Assembly: GCA_036389455.1 (NCBI GenBank)
Contig: DASVPW010000093.1
Location: 1-64,000 of the forward strand
DNA from: JAJKJG01 sp036389455
GTDB taxonomy: Bacteria; Pseudomonadota; Alphaproteobacteria; Rhizobiales; Beijerinckiaceae
Direction of reading: 5' to 3'
DNA length: 64,000 nt
Shown: in pieces, positions 50,190 to 59,254 of the stretch
Numbering within the stretch: position 1 is the first letter of the stretch
Layout of the letters: every line of letters begins with the position of its first letter
The notes under the pieces: generated by a model
Told to the model about the DNA's origin: nothing
Seen by the model: the letters and a program-made list of their open reading frames with translations, nothing else
The model's database searches: none
Translations under genes and position numbers: made by a program

Positions 50190-50866
50190 GGCTCTGAACT
50201 GACTACGGCAACCGGCCTTAAGGTCGTGTTATACACGTCAAAACTGAATCGTCTTCCGGGAGTAAATTGGTATGGGCTCACGTCGTAGGTGATTATGTGC
50301 TGTTCGAAATACTCCATCCCCGAGTCCGATTCGAGGTGCTGTATCTTAATACACGAATATAGCGACTTCGCATTCATTGGATCGAGCGCTGTCGGAAGCA
50401 ACACCCCAACCCTGGTGAAATTAAACGTCCTAACCTCAATCTCACCCGGCTTCACAATGAAAGGCTTAAACTCGCTTGGCGCAAGTGTAAAACCATCAAG
50501 AGCATAGCACTTACGATCCGGAGCGCTACTCTGCAAACGTATTTCAATTTCCTGAATCGCAACCGGGCGGTTTCCTTCATTACGAAACGTAAGCGTATGC
50601 CCAGGGTCCTCCACGACCAGCCCCGATGCCGCTTTGCTGAAAGTCAATCCACGATATGGAGGTCTGACTGTGAGGTCCAGAAATAAGTGCTCAAATTCTT
50701 TCGTATATGCAGTCCAACCGGAGATCAATAACGATACAAGCGATATGGAAAGTGCGGGGTTATTCCTAAACGAACTAAATGGCTTTGGCTTTGGAGCAAG
50801 ATTCTTTCTGATATTTTCTCTAAGCTTAGTTGTGTCAGGTGTTCGACGCGCCATTGGTATGCTCAC
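50117..50866 (-). CDS. Single-pass membrane protein, island paralogue A
   Basis: A 249-aa unknown protein. A basic N-terminus (KLRENIRKNLAPKPKPF) leads to one membrane helix (PALSISLVSLLISGWTAYT) and an extracytoplasmic beta-rich domain with LTFRNEGNRPVAIQEIEIRL and PSEFKPFIVKPGEIEVRTF. A second island protein at 51704-52483 has the same layout and a matching LTFSNSGNQPYSIQRLLIGL segment, so they are probably distant paralogues. The function is unknown. Confidence 0.65.
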   Translation of the reverse strand: MSIPMARRTPDTTKLRENIRKNLAPKPKPFSSFRNNPALSISLVSLLISGWTAYTKEFEHLFLDLTVRPPYRGLTFSKAASGLVVEDPGHTLTFRNEGNRPVAIQEIEIRLQSSAPDRKCYALDGFTLAPSEFKPFIVKPGEIEVRTFNFTRVGVLLPTALDPMNAKSLYSCIKIQHLESDSGMEYFEQHIITYDVSPYQFTPGRRFSFDVYNTTLRPVAVVSSEPWLRVATSWLFRLISPPPPRTRES

Positions 50867-50921
50867 TCTCCATCCTGAATGGGAGAATTGCGAAAGGGTG
50901 CCGTTCGGTCAAGGCAAACCA

Positions 50922-51440
50922 TCACCTGAGCCACGCCATCACGAACAGGACCGCCTCGGCATCATTGCAGAATACGAGTTGCGGGCCTTTGGGGCCGGGA
51001 CGCTTCTCGTGTTGGACGGACGTTGCCTCGCACCACTCCGCAATCGCCTCTTTCTGAAAGTCACCTTGACCCACTGCCAGGGCTTCAAATCGATAATCGT
51101 CATACGCCCTTCCATCGCATCGGGAAGGATACGGCGTCCGTCGCGGTGGGGAATTCCCATACCCACACCCGGCATGACGACGGTTCGTAACGGTAGGCCG
51201 AGCATTGCTCGTGACGATGATCTCGCGGAAGCCCAAACAAGCGGTTCCCGATTCCTCAAACGATTCTTGAACCTCGGGCCGCAACACGCCGCCCGCCGAG
51301 ATATCGACCTCGGAACTCCAATAGGGGCGCGCAACAATATTCTCGGCCAGTTGCTTTGGATGGACCAGGATGGCTTGCTCATCAACTCGAAAGAACTTAG
51401 GGACCTCAAGCCGAAAAAATTGAGTGAGGCGGAATGGCAA
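50922..51440 (-). CDS. Hypothetical island protein, 172 aa
   Basis: I do not recognise this protein. It begins MPFRLTQFFRLEVPKFFRVD and ends LVFCNDAEAVLFVMAWLR, with strands and polar loops such as REIIVTSNARPTVTNRR between. It has no signal peptide. Start context is not distinctive. It lies between the two paralogous membrane proteins on the same strand. Confidence 0.5.
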   Translation of the reverse strand: MPFRLTQFFRLEVPKFFRVDEQAILVHPKQLAENIVARPYWSSEVDISAGGVLRPEVQESFEESGTACLGFREIIVTSNARPTVTNRRHAGCGYGNSPPRRTPYPSRCDGRAYDDYRFEALAVGQGDFQKEAIAEWCEATSVQHEKRPGPKGPQLVFCNDAEAVLFVMAWLR

Positions 51441-51703
51441 GAGAGGCGCGCGAGCCGAGGCGAGCCGCGCCGACCGGCAGCCGCGCTGAACTCAAATGCG
51501 TGCTAATTGCAGGCAATTAGGCGTTTGATATAAATACAGGTGAGCCGATGCGGTCCATTTCTAACCAGTCGATGGACTTTTTACCGCAACGGCTACAAGG
51601 TGTTTTGCTCCTTACTAACCTTTCTCAATAAACAACAGGTAGAACGCCCGGCCCCGCAAAGGCCGGGCGTTCCTTAACAGCATGATCTTTGCGACCCGGT
51701 AAG
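51441..51703. other. AT-rich intergenic region in the island
   Basis: A 263-base gap holding a strong terminator near its right end (51642-51672) and presumably the promoter of the 172-aa gene. The sequence from 51500 to 51640 is noticeably AT-rich. I see no gene here. Confidence 0.5.
51642..51672 (-). terminator. Strong hairpin terminator downstream of membrane paralogue B
   Basis: A perfect 12-bp stem: GAACGCCCGGCC (51642-51653) and GGCCGGGCGTTC (51661-51672), with a 7-base loop. On the minus strand it is followed by TACCTGTTGTTTATT, a T-rich tail, and it lies 32 bases after the stop of the 51704-52483 gene. It fits a Rho-independent terminator of that gene. Confidence 0.75.
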
Positions 51704-52483
51704 TCACCACACGTCCAACAACCGTTTCCATAGCGATTTTCTTGCATAAATTTCGTGTGTAAGCGGCTCATAAGTGGTCATAAAGTAATGTATCCGGCCG
51801 CTCGGTAAATCCAGATCGAAATTAAGAGGAATCTGCACAACACGCTTCATCCGCTCGTTAGGAGCAAGAACGCTCAATACTAAACATCCGACGCGCTTCT
51901 GGACTTGCCCGTCCTTGACAGGGCCAAATTCCTCAAGAGGAGGAAGGGCGCTGCCTGCGAACATCCTTTTCAGGGCGTATCGTCGCGGGACAACTTTTCC
52001 AGGCTCTACGACGAGCGATTCAAAATTTTCTGCATAGAGGCCTATCTTAAAGGGCCTAGATTTACATGCATCACCAGCTTGCGGCATAAGACCTATCAAC
52101 AGTCTCTGAATCGAGTAGGGCTGATTGCCACTATTTGAGAAGGTGAGTTCTAGCTGCATTGTTGGTGCGAGGTTGTCGTCGTCGTATATCGATTTTGGAG
52201 CGCGGTCTGTGTCGTCCAGAGTAAGGATGATTCTTACGGGAGTGCCGACGACAACGCTCCCCAGATAACGTTCGTCTATATTTGTGTAATAGGCGGTCGC
52301 AACTGATATTGTGAACGCTGCAATTGAGATCGCGAAGCTCGCGTAATCCTTGAAGGTGGCAAACCGCTTCGGTTCCTCAGGCTTTGCCCTTGGTTTCGGC
52401 AGCTTCCGCCTCGGCAGCATCGCAGAACTGATCCGTCTAAACGCACCCGCCACGCGCCCCTCCCTCTCTCTACTCCTCGCCAT
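51704..52483 (-). CDS. Single-pass membrane protein, island paralogue B
   Basis: A 259-aa unknown protein with a basic, Pro-rich N-terminus (LPRRKLPKPRAKPEEPKRF), one membrane helix (YASFAISIAAFTISVATAYY) and an extracytoplasmic domain with LTFSNSGNQPYSIQRLLIGL and VVEPGKVVPRRYALKRMF. The order and spacing match paralogue A at 50117-50866. The ATG at 52483 overlaps the end of the HTH-like gene by 14 bases; an ATG at 52420 is an alternative. Confidence 0.65.
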   Translation of the reverse strand: MARSREREGRVAGAFRRISSAMLPRRKLPKPRAKPEEPKRFATFKDYASFAISIAAFTISVATAYYTNIDERYLGSVVVGTPVRIILTLDDTDRAPKSIYDDDNLAPTMQLELTFSNSGNQPYSIQRLLIGLMPQAGDACKSRPFKIGLYAENFESLVVEPGKVVPRRYALKRMFAGSALPPLEEFGPVKDGQVQKRVGCLVLSVLAPNERMKRVVQIPLNFDLDLPSGRIHYFMTTYEPLTHEIYARKSLWKRLLDVW

Positions 52484-52715
52484 TGTCGTCGAGTTTCGGC
52501 TCCGGCTGCATTGCAGCCAACGACTCGGCCTCTTCCGCCGTCACGTCGAAATTGACCATCAGGAACATCGCCAGGGCGACGGCAGGCGGGATGCGAAATT
52601 TCCCCGCCGCCATCCGTCGAACGTTGCGCTCGCTGGACCCGAGAAGCGTCAGCGTGCATGGTGCGCGAGATCGCGCGCACCTTGGCGATGGCTGCCTGTT
52701 GGGCCTCATCCTCAA
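52470..52715 (-). CDS. Small HTH-like protein
   Basis: A frame of 81 aa. LLGSSERNVRRMAAGKFRIP followed by AVALAMFLMVNFDVTAEEAE looks like a short helix-turn-helix protein of the kind found on phage-like elements, with a recognition helix at SERNVRRMAAG. The true start is unclear, because the first 20 residues overlap the recombinase fragment in another frame and look unnatural. It ends in an acidic tail. Confidence 0.45.
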   Translation of the reverse strand: MRMRPNRQPSPRCARSRAPCTLTLLGSSERNVRRMAAGKFRIPPAVALAMFLMVNFDVTAEEAESLAAMQPEPKLDDNGEE

Positions 52716-53085
52716 TCAGCGCGCCCTCAGGCCCTACCACGAAACCGAAGGGCACGTTGCCGCCGAGGTATCGGCCGCGCCGGGCTTGATCGCGCTTAGT
52801 TGTCGTCACTCGATCCCGAAGCCGGTCCCTCTCCAATTCGGCGAACGCGCAGAGCATCGTGAAAAAGAGCTTCGCCATGTAGTCGCCGCCGACGACATCG
52901 CCCCCGAGTTCGATCAAGTGAAGCTCGATACCACGTTGCTTAAATTCGCGCACGACCCCGAGAGCGTCATATGCGTCTCGGAACGCACGATCCAGCTTTG
53001 CACAGACGACCTTATCGCCGGGTTTGAGGAGCGCCAGGAGGCGCGCCCCCTCTTCACGTTCGGCAAACGGAATAGAGCGCCTATT
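52657..53085 (-). pseudogene. Serine recombinase fragment, N-terminal catalytic segment missing
   Basis: The translated stretch SIPFAEREEGARLLALLKPG, VVCAKLDRAFRDAYDALGVV, LHLIELGGDVVG, FAELERDRLRDRVTTTKRDQ and GRYLGGNVPFGF is typical of resolvase/invertase-family recombinases. The N-terminal part that should carry the catalytic Ser (a Tyr-x-Arg-Val-Ser motif) is not found in any minus-strand frame upstream, and after KVRAISRTM the frame stops resembling the family. The open frame itself runs from 53292 to 52276, but its ends appear unrelated. It is probably a decayed integrase of the island. Confidence 0.6.
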
Positions 53086-53109
53086 CAGAACCTCACCGCG
53101 ATCAACCGC

Positions 53110-53433
53110 ATGGCCGCCGACATGGTGTCTGAGAGCGTGACACTCCCGGACGGCACGGTTGTTCCGGCAGCCCTGATCCTCGCCGCGCTCCCGCTCTTTT
53201 TCGACCGATGGGCGGAAGAGGACGCTGCTACTGGAGGCGCAGGTGCCAGTTTTGGGAGTTGGGTTGAAGAGGTATTCGCCGGAGCGCGGCATCGCATTAG
53301 CCCTAGGGTTAGCCCTACCCCGTTAGCCCCACGTCAATATGAGCGGAATCAGACACTTAGGCCCGATTTTCGGGCTTGGCGCGGCCTACGGGAATCGAAC
53401 CCGTCTTCCCAGCGTGAAAGGCTGGTGTCCTGA
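53110..53433 (+). CDS. Doubtful ORF crossing the island end
   Basis: A plus-strand frame beginning MAADMVSESVTLPDGTVVPA and continuing LILAALPLFFDRWAEEDAAT looks protein-like for the first about 65 residues, then runs through the TTAG repeats, attachment site and tRNA. If real it is a small cargo gene whose end was changed by integration. It occupies the place where the recombinase N-terminus should be. Confidence 0.3.
   Translation: MAADMVSESVTLPDGTVVPAALILAALPLFFDRWAEEDAATGGAGASFGSWVEEVFAGARHRISPRVSPTPLAPRQYERNQTLRPDFRAWRGLRESNPSSQRERLVS
53377..53394. repeat. Right attachment-site copy inside tRNA-Glu
   Basis: These 18 bases are the last 18 of the tRNA-Glu gene on the minus strand (part of the T arm, the acceptor arm and CCA) and equal 48218-48235. 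The tRNA is intact, as is usual when an island restores the 3' end. Confidence 0.85.
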
Positions 53434-53451
53434 CCGATAGACGAAGGCCGC
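53377..53451 (-). tRNA. tRNA-Glu (anticodon TTC)
   Basis: On the minus strand the acceptor GCGGCCT (from 53451) pairs with AGGCCGC, followed by discriminator G and an encoded CCA. The anticodon arm is CCAGC-CTTTCAC-GCTGG, giving anticodon TTC, and the T arm has GGTTCGATTCC. Length is 75 with CCA. Its 3' end is the integration site of the island. Confidence 0.95.
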
Positions 53452-53525
53452 CCGCGCGGCGGCTTCAAGGCCGCTAGCGCGCGGACGATATAGAGGGGTC
53501 CCCTGCCCCGGGCAACCCTGCGCTC

Positions 53526-53548
53526 CCTCTCCCGAAGGCGGGGAGAGG
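53526..53548. repeat. Palindrome of the CTCTCCCC family downstream of a TRAP gene
   Basis: CCTCTCCC (53526-53533) and GGGAGAGG (53541-53548) with a 7-base loop, lying 9 bases beyond the stop of the TRAP binding-protein gene. It may serve as its terminator. Confidence 0.7.
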
Positions 53549-53556
53549 CGTCGGCT

Positions 53557-54657
<1,101 letters not shown>

Positions 54658-54795
54658 GGGGTGTCCTCTCTTGATGGGGCAGGCGTTCGCGCTCTTCGAC
54701 GGCGTGCCCGGCCATCGCGAAGCTAGCAAGCTTCGCGCCAGCGGACCATCACATTGGCGTGCTCTGAACGCCTGTCGTCAGGCCGTCGGGCCGCA

Positions 54796-55749
54796 TCAGA
54801 GGAAGGGTTCGCAGGTCCGCATTAAGACCTGCAGCCCGGCCGTATCGTTGTAGCCATTGGCCTTCGCCCACGACCCAACGCGCTCGCTGAGATTGCCCGC
54901 CGCGTAGGGCCGCTTCAGCTCGAAGGACGCGCTTTTCGGGATGATCGCGACCAGGATCTCCTGCGAGCCCGTATCGAGCTTCTTCGCTTCGTCGTAAGTC
55001 TTGGGTTGGTCCGTCTTCTTCAGGAGGGCTATGTTGAGGGCGACCGAACCTTCGCCGATGTTGTCGGGCGGACCGAAGTCGCCGATTACGGCCGCCTGCG
55101 TGATGCCGTTCGCCGGGTTGTGCGCCAGGACGAGATCACCCTTGCGGGCTCCGAATGTTTTGAGGACGTTGCTGCCACCGGCTAGCACAAGCGCGGGCAC
55201 GAACCGCTGGTCGAGCTGGTTCTTGGCTTCGCACTCGCCGGCATCATTCCCGCTCAGTCCGTTCTTGAGTGACGTGAGCGAGCCGAAATAGCCTTTGAAG
55301 TCGCCCTGACGGAACACGCACGGAATGGTGCGGCCGTTCTCGTTCCGGGCCGCCAGGACGTTCTGCCACGAGATCCGGAAACCGCTCGGCACGTTCCAAT
55401 CGCTGTCGCGGAACTGGCCGAACACCGTCCTCGCTTTCGGGCACGAAACGAATTTGCCGGTCGAGAGATCCTTAACGCTAATCCCGTTACAGATGTTGTT
55501 GATAGCAAGGGTTTTCCCTTGCAGGTCGTTCGGATGGTAGGAGTTCGGCGCTCCATCCGTGTTCACCCGCAATCCGGACTTGAACAGAATAATGCCCGGA
55601 TCGCTATCCGACTTGCCATTCGCGAGCAGGACGGGCTCCTTCTTTCCACCCGAGATGAAGTTGTCCCGATCCATAATATTGCATTCGGCCGCGAGCGAGA
55701 TCGCTTGACCCAGCATGAAGACCGCAACGGATAGAATAATGCGTTGCAT
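54796..55749 (-). CDS. Secreted GH75 (chitosanase)-like protein
   Basis: A 317-aa protein with a Sec signal peptide (ILSVAVFMLGQAISLAAE). The segment KGDLVLAHNPANGITQAAVI followed by GDFGPPDNIGEGSVAL matches the GH75 chitosanase core, in which an Asp (here Asp224) and a Glu (here Glu233) are catalytic. Several Cys (23, 87, 103, 144, 172) could form disulfides. The family is best known from fungi and some actinobacteria; activity on chitosan is inference. The gene is alone between the TRAP protein and recJ. Confidence 0.65.
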   Translation of the reverse strand: MQRIILSVAVFMLGQAISLAAECNIMDRDNFISGGKKEPVLLANGKSDSDPGIILFKSGLRVNTDGAPNSYHPNDLQGKTLAINNICNGISVKDLSTGKFVSCPKARTVFGQFRDSDWNVPSGFRISWQNVLAARNENGRTIPCVFRQGDFKGYFGSLTSLKNGLSGNDAGECEAKNQLDQRFVPALVLAGGSNVLKTFGARKGDLVLAHNPANGITQAAVIGDFGPPDNIGEGSVALNIALLKKTDQPKTYDEAKKLDTGSQEILVAIIPKSASFELKRPYAAGNLSERVGSWAKANGYNDTAGLQVLMRTCEPFL

Positions 55750-55770
55750 TGGACCCTCCAGGACTCAATA

Positions 55771-57585
55771 CTACGCTGGGATTGCGACGTCCACAACTCG
55801 AATCTCGACGCGCTCGCCCCCACCCCAGCGGTCGAGGCAGAGCGTGCCGGCCACGTGGAGGTCGCGCCCCTGCGCCTCCAGCATGGCGCGGCCGAGGGGC
55901 TGGCCGGCGGAGCGGAACGCAACGGCGTTGAGGACCGCGCCGTCGCCGCTTTTCAGGCGCATGCGGACATGGCCGTTGCCGACCTCGCGCGCGTCGACCA
56001 CCCGGTGATGCGCGAAGGCGAAGACCGGCTCGGGAGCCCCCGCCCCGAAGGGCCCGGCCCGCTCGACCGCCGCGAAGAGGTCGGGGCGGGCGCCGCCCGC
56101 GGTCAGCGCCGCGTCGATGAGGAGCGCATCGCCGAGCCAGGCCCGCGCCACCCCTTCGGCGAGGCGGCCGCAGACGAAAGCCTTGAAACGCTCGACCGCG
56201 TCCGGAGCGAGGGTCACGCCCGCCGCCATGGCGTGGCCGCCGCCCTTGAGCGCGAGCCCGGCCTCGACCGCGGCCCGCACGGCGCGCCCGAGGTCGGCGC
56301 CCGGGACCGAGCGGGCCGAGCCGACGAGGTTGCCGTCGCCGTTGACGGCGAGCGCAAAGGCCGGGCGGCGGAAGCGCTCCTTCAGCCGCGCCGCGACAAG
56401 GCCGACGACGCCCGGGTGCCAATCCGGCGACGACGCCAGGACCACCGGCGCGTCGGGCTCGCGGGCGAGCAGGAGCTCGGCCTTTGCGCAGGCCTCCTCG
56501 ACCGCCGCCTTCTCGATCTCCTGGCGCTCGCGGTTGAGGCGGTCGAGCTCGGCCGCGATCCTCTGGGCCTCGACCGGGTCGGTCGCGAGCAGGAGGCGCG
56601 AGCCGAGCGCCGCGTCGCCGATGCGCCCGCCGGCGTTGATGCGCGGCCCGACCAGGAAGCCGAGGTGCCAGCACTCGGGCGGCTGCGCGAGGCCGGCGGC
56701 GTCGAAGATCGCGGACAAGCCCGCGCGCCGGCGCGCCCGCATGACCGCGAGGCCCTGGCGCACGAAGGCGCGGTTGAGGCCGGCGACCGGCACCACGTCG
56801 GCGACGGTCGCGAGCGCGACGAGGTCGAGGCTCGCGAGGAGGTCGGGTTCCGGACGCCCGGCCCAGAAGCCGCGCACGCGAAGCTCGCGGTTGAGCGCCA
56901 CGAGGGTCAGGAACACGACGCCTGCGGCGCAGAGGTGGCCGAGCCCGGAGAGGTCGTCCTGCCGGTTCGGGTTGACGACGGCGCGGGCCGCGGGCAGCGA
57001 CTCCGGGGCCTGGTGGTGGTCGAGGACGATCGAGTCGAGCCCGAGGCGAGCCGCCTCGGCCAGCGGCTCGTGGCTCGTCGTGCCGCAGTCGACGGTGACG
57101 AGGAGCGTCGCGCCGCGCTCGGCAAGAGACCGGATAGCCTCGACGTTAGGGCCGTAGCCTTCCGTGATCCGGTCGGGGATATGGATGAGGTACGGCGTGC
57201 CGGCGGCGCGCAGGAAATCGGCGAGGAGCGCCGCGCTCGCGGCGCCGTCGACGTCGTAGTCGCCGAAGATCGCGACGGTCTCGCGGGCCATGACGGCATC
57301 GGCGAGGCGCTCGGCCGCTGCCTGCATGTCCCGGAGCTGATGCGGGTCGGGCATGAGGTCGCGCAGCTTCGGGGCGAGGAACCCCGGCACCTCGTGCACG
57401 CCGACGCCGCGCCCGGCGAGCACGCGGGCGAGCACGTGCGGCACCCCATGCGCCTGCGCGATCGCGGTCGCGACCGCGCCCTGCATGGGGCCGCAGCGGT
57501 CGAGCCACGGGCGGGCAAGCGCCGAGCGGGTCACGCCCAGGACGGGGCGATGCTGCTCCTGGAGGGCAAGGGCTGATTCAGGCAC
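55771..57585 (-). CDS. recJ: Single-stranded-DNA-specific exonuclease RecJ
   Basis: A 604-aa DHH-family 5'-3' exonuclease of recombination and mismatch repair. Metal-binding motifs are GDYDVDGAASAALLADFL (motif I), LLVTVDCGTTS (II), and VLDHHQAPE (III, the DHH triad). The DHHA1 region has LKGGGHAMAAGVTL, and a C-terminal OB-like domain follows. Length is normal. It is followed on the same strand by the GH75-like gene after only 21 bases. Confidence 0.95.
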   Translation of the reverse strand: MPESALALQEQHRPVLGVTRSALARPWLDRCGPMQGAVATAIAQAHGVPHVLARVLAGRGVGVHEVPGFLAPKLRDLMPDPHQLRDMQAAAERLADAVMARETVAIFGDYDVDGAASAALLADFLRAAGTPYLIHIPDRITEGYGPNVEAIRSLAERGATLLVTVDCGTTSHEPLAEAARLGLDSIVLDHHQAPESLPAARAVVNPNRQDDLSGLGHLCAAGVVFLTLVALNRELRVRGFWAGRPEPDLLASLDLVALATVADVVPVAGLNRAFVRQGLAVMRARRRAGLSAIFDAAGLAQPPECWHLGFLVGPRINAGGRIGDAALGSRLLLATDPVEAQRIAAELDRLNRERQEIEKAAVEEACAKAELLLAREPDAPVVLASSPDWHPGVVGLVAARLKERFRRPAFALAVNGDGNLVGSARSVPGADLGRAVRAAVEAGLALKGGGHAMAAGVTLAPDAVERFKAFVCGRLAEGVARAWLGDALLIDAALTAGGARPDLFAAVERAGPFGAGAPEPVFAFAHHRVVDAREVGNGHVRMRLKSGDGAVLNAVAFRSAGQPLGRAMLEAQGRDLHVAGTLCLDRWGGGERVEIRVVDVAIPA

Positions 57586-57688
57586 GGGCGGACCTTATCC
57601 CGTGCATCTGCCGACGGCATCCCCGCCCGGGCGCATCATCCCCAGGCGAGAAGGCGGCGTTTCGACTCACCCGGCGCGTGGCACGCGC

Positions 57689-58135
57689 TCAAAAGATCTT
57701 CCGGTACTGCACGAAGCCCGGATAGTCCGCGACCTTGTCGTAGAGGACGCGGGCGGTGTCGTTGGTCTCGTGGGTGAGCCAGTAGACCCGGCTCGCTCCG
57801 GCCTCGCGGGCGCGCTCGTACACCGCCTCGATCAGGGCCCGGCCGGCGCCTCTGCCCCGCGCCTCCTCGGCCGTGAACAGGTCCTGGAGGTAGCAGTAGT
57901 TGCCGACCGTCCAGGTCGAGCGGTGGAAGACATAATGCACGATGCCGACGAGCGTTTTGCCCGCGAAGGCGCCGAGCACGAACATCGGCTCGAGCGGATC
58001 GTGCAGGCGCTGCCACGTGCGGTCCGTGACCTCGCGCGCGACCTTGGCCTTGTAGAATTTGAGATAGCCCCGCCACAAGGGCTCCCACGCCTCGCGCTCG
58101 TCGGGGCTTAAGGGGCGGATTTCCATGCGCGGCAT
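57689..58135 (-). CDS. GNAT family N-acetyltransferase
   Basis: A 148-aa acetyltransferase. The acetyl-CoA pyrophosphate loop is EEARGRGAGRALIEAVYERA, preceded by the strand CYLQDLFTA. MEIRPLSPDEREAWEPLWRG and THETNDTARVLYDKVA are also typical of the GNAT fold. The substrate is unknown. It lies between glpX and recJ on the same strand, 15 bases after glpX. Confidence 0.9.
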   Translation of the reverse strand: MPRMEIRPLSPDEREAWEPLWRGYLKFYKAKVAREVTDRTWQRLHDPLEPMFVLGAFAGKTLVGIVHYVFHRSTWTVGNYCYLQDLFTAEEARGRGAGRALIEAVYERAREAGASRVYWLTHETNDTARVLYDKVADYPGFVQYRKIF

Positions 58136-58150
58136 GGGGGGTCCTGACCG

Positions 58151-59164
58151 TCAGTCGAAATGGAACTTCGCCAACTCCCGGTGCTCCGCCTCGATGCGGC
58201 GCACCGTGCCGGTGGCGGAGCGGTAGACCACGGTCTCGGTCTCGATCACCTCCTTGCCGAAGCGCACGCCCTTGAGGAGGGCGCCGTCGGTGACGCCGGT
58301 GGCGGAGACGATCACGTCGCCGCGGGCCATCTCGGCCATGTCGTACTTCTTGTTTGGGTCCTTCACCCCCATGCCGGCGGCGCGGGTGCGCTTCTCCTCG
58401 GTGTCGAGGATGAGCCGGCCCTGCATCTGGCCGCCGATGCAGCGCAGCGCGCCGGCCGCGAGCACGCCCTCAGGCGCCGCGCCGATGCCGAGATAGATGT
58501 CGATGCCGGTCTTCTCGGGCATGGTCGTGAAGATGACGCCGGCGATGTCGCCGTCGGTGATGAGGCGCACGCCCGCCCCGGTCCGGCGCACGGCCGCGAT
58601 CAGCTCCTGGTGGCGCGGCCGGTCGAGGATCAGCGCCATGATCTCGCCGGGGGGCACGCCCTTGGCCTTCGCGAGGGCGTTGATGTTCTCCTCGGGCGAG
58701 GCGTCGAGATCGACGACGCCCTTGGGATAGCCCGGGCCGACGGCGATCTTCTGCATGTAGACGTCGGGGGCGGCCAAGAGCGTGCCGGCCTCGGCCATGG
58801 CCATGACGGCGATCGAGCCCGGCATGTCCTTGGCGCACAGCGTCGTGCCCTCGAGCGGATCGACCGCGATGTCGACCTTCGGCCCCTGCCGGTTGCCAAC
58901 CCGCTCGCCGATGAACAGCATCGGCGCCTCGTCGCGCTCGCCCTCCCCGATCACCACCGTGCCGTCGATCTGGAGGCGGTTGAGCTCGCGCCGCATGGCG
59001 TCGACGGCGGCCTGGTCGGCGGCCTTCTCGTTGCCCTGGCCGCGCAGGCGGGCCGAGGCGACCGCCGCGCGCTCGGTCACGCGCACGAGCTCGAGGGTGA
59101 GGATGCGCTCGATGATCTGGCCCGGCTGGACCGTGATGGCGGCCGAGGCGGTTTCCTGGGGCAT
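58151..59164 (-). CDS. glpX: Fructose-1,6-bisphosphatase class II (GlpX)
   Basis: A 337-aa GlpX-type phosphatase, acting in gluconeogenesis or the Calvin cycle. Motifs are GTVVIGEGERDEAPMLFIGE, the metal/phosphate site VDIAVDPLEGTTLCAKDMPG, and IGAAPEGVLAAGALRCIGG. The N-terminal SAAVTV-type helix and length fit the family. It lies downstream of hom with a repeat-bearing 90-base gap, as in many alphaproteobacteria where hom and glpX are neighbours. Confidence 0.95.
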   Translation of the reverse strand: MPQETASAAITVQPGQIIERILTLELVRVTERAAVASARLRGQGNEKAADQAAVDAMRRELNRLQIDGTVVIGEGERDEAPMLFIGERVGNRQGPKVDIAVDPLEGTTLCAKDMPGSIAVMAMAEAGTLLAAPDVYMQKIAVGPGYPKGVVDLDASPEENINALAKAKGVPPGEIMALILDRPRHQELIAAVRRTGAGVRLITDGDIAGVIFTTMPEKTGIDIYLGIGAAPEGVLAAGALRCIGGQMQGRLILDTEEKRTRAAGMGVKDPNKKYDMAEMARGDVIVSATGVTDGALLKGVRFGKEVIETETVVYRSATGTVRRIEAEHRELAKFHFD

Positions 59165-59185
59165 GGGCGGTTTCGCTCCCTTGTT

Positions 59186-59218
59186 GGCGAAATGGCGAAT
59201 AGCGAATGGCGAATGGCG
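59186..59218. repeat. Tandem heptamer repeat (GGCGAAT type)
   Basis: About four copies of a 7-base unit (GGCGAAA, TGGCGAA, TAGCGAA, TGGCGAA), followed further on by the inverse ATTCGC at 59231 and 59243. It lies in the 90-base gap between hom and glpX. Confidence 0.7.
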
Positions 59219-59254
59219 GCAAAACCCCTATTCGCGACTCACATTCGCCCATCC

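Larger units (their letters stand above)
48218..53394. mobile_element. Genomic island integrated at tRNA-Glu(TTC)
   Basis: An 18-bp direct repeat, TGGCGCGGCCTACGGGAA, lies at 48218-48235 and 53377-53394. The right copy is the 3' end of a tRNA-Glu gene, including its CCA, so the left copy is the displaced fragment made by site-specific integration. The roughly 5.1 kb between is AT-richer than its surroundings, with many short unknown genes mostly on the minus strand. TTAGNCCC repeats lie just inside both ends. The only recombinase visible is a fragment of a serine recombinase, so the island looks no longer self-mobile. Confidence 0.85.

Noticed and set aside
48236..53376. Tyrosine integrase in the island
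   Set aside because: Expected for a tRNA site, but no frame shows the Arg-His-Arg-Tyr pattern.
59186..59218. CRISPR array
   Set aside because: Seven-base tandem units without spacers; no repeat-spacer array was seen anywhere in the window.
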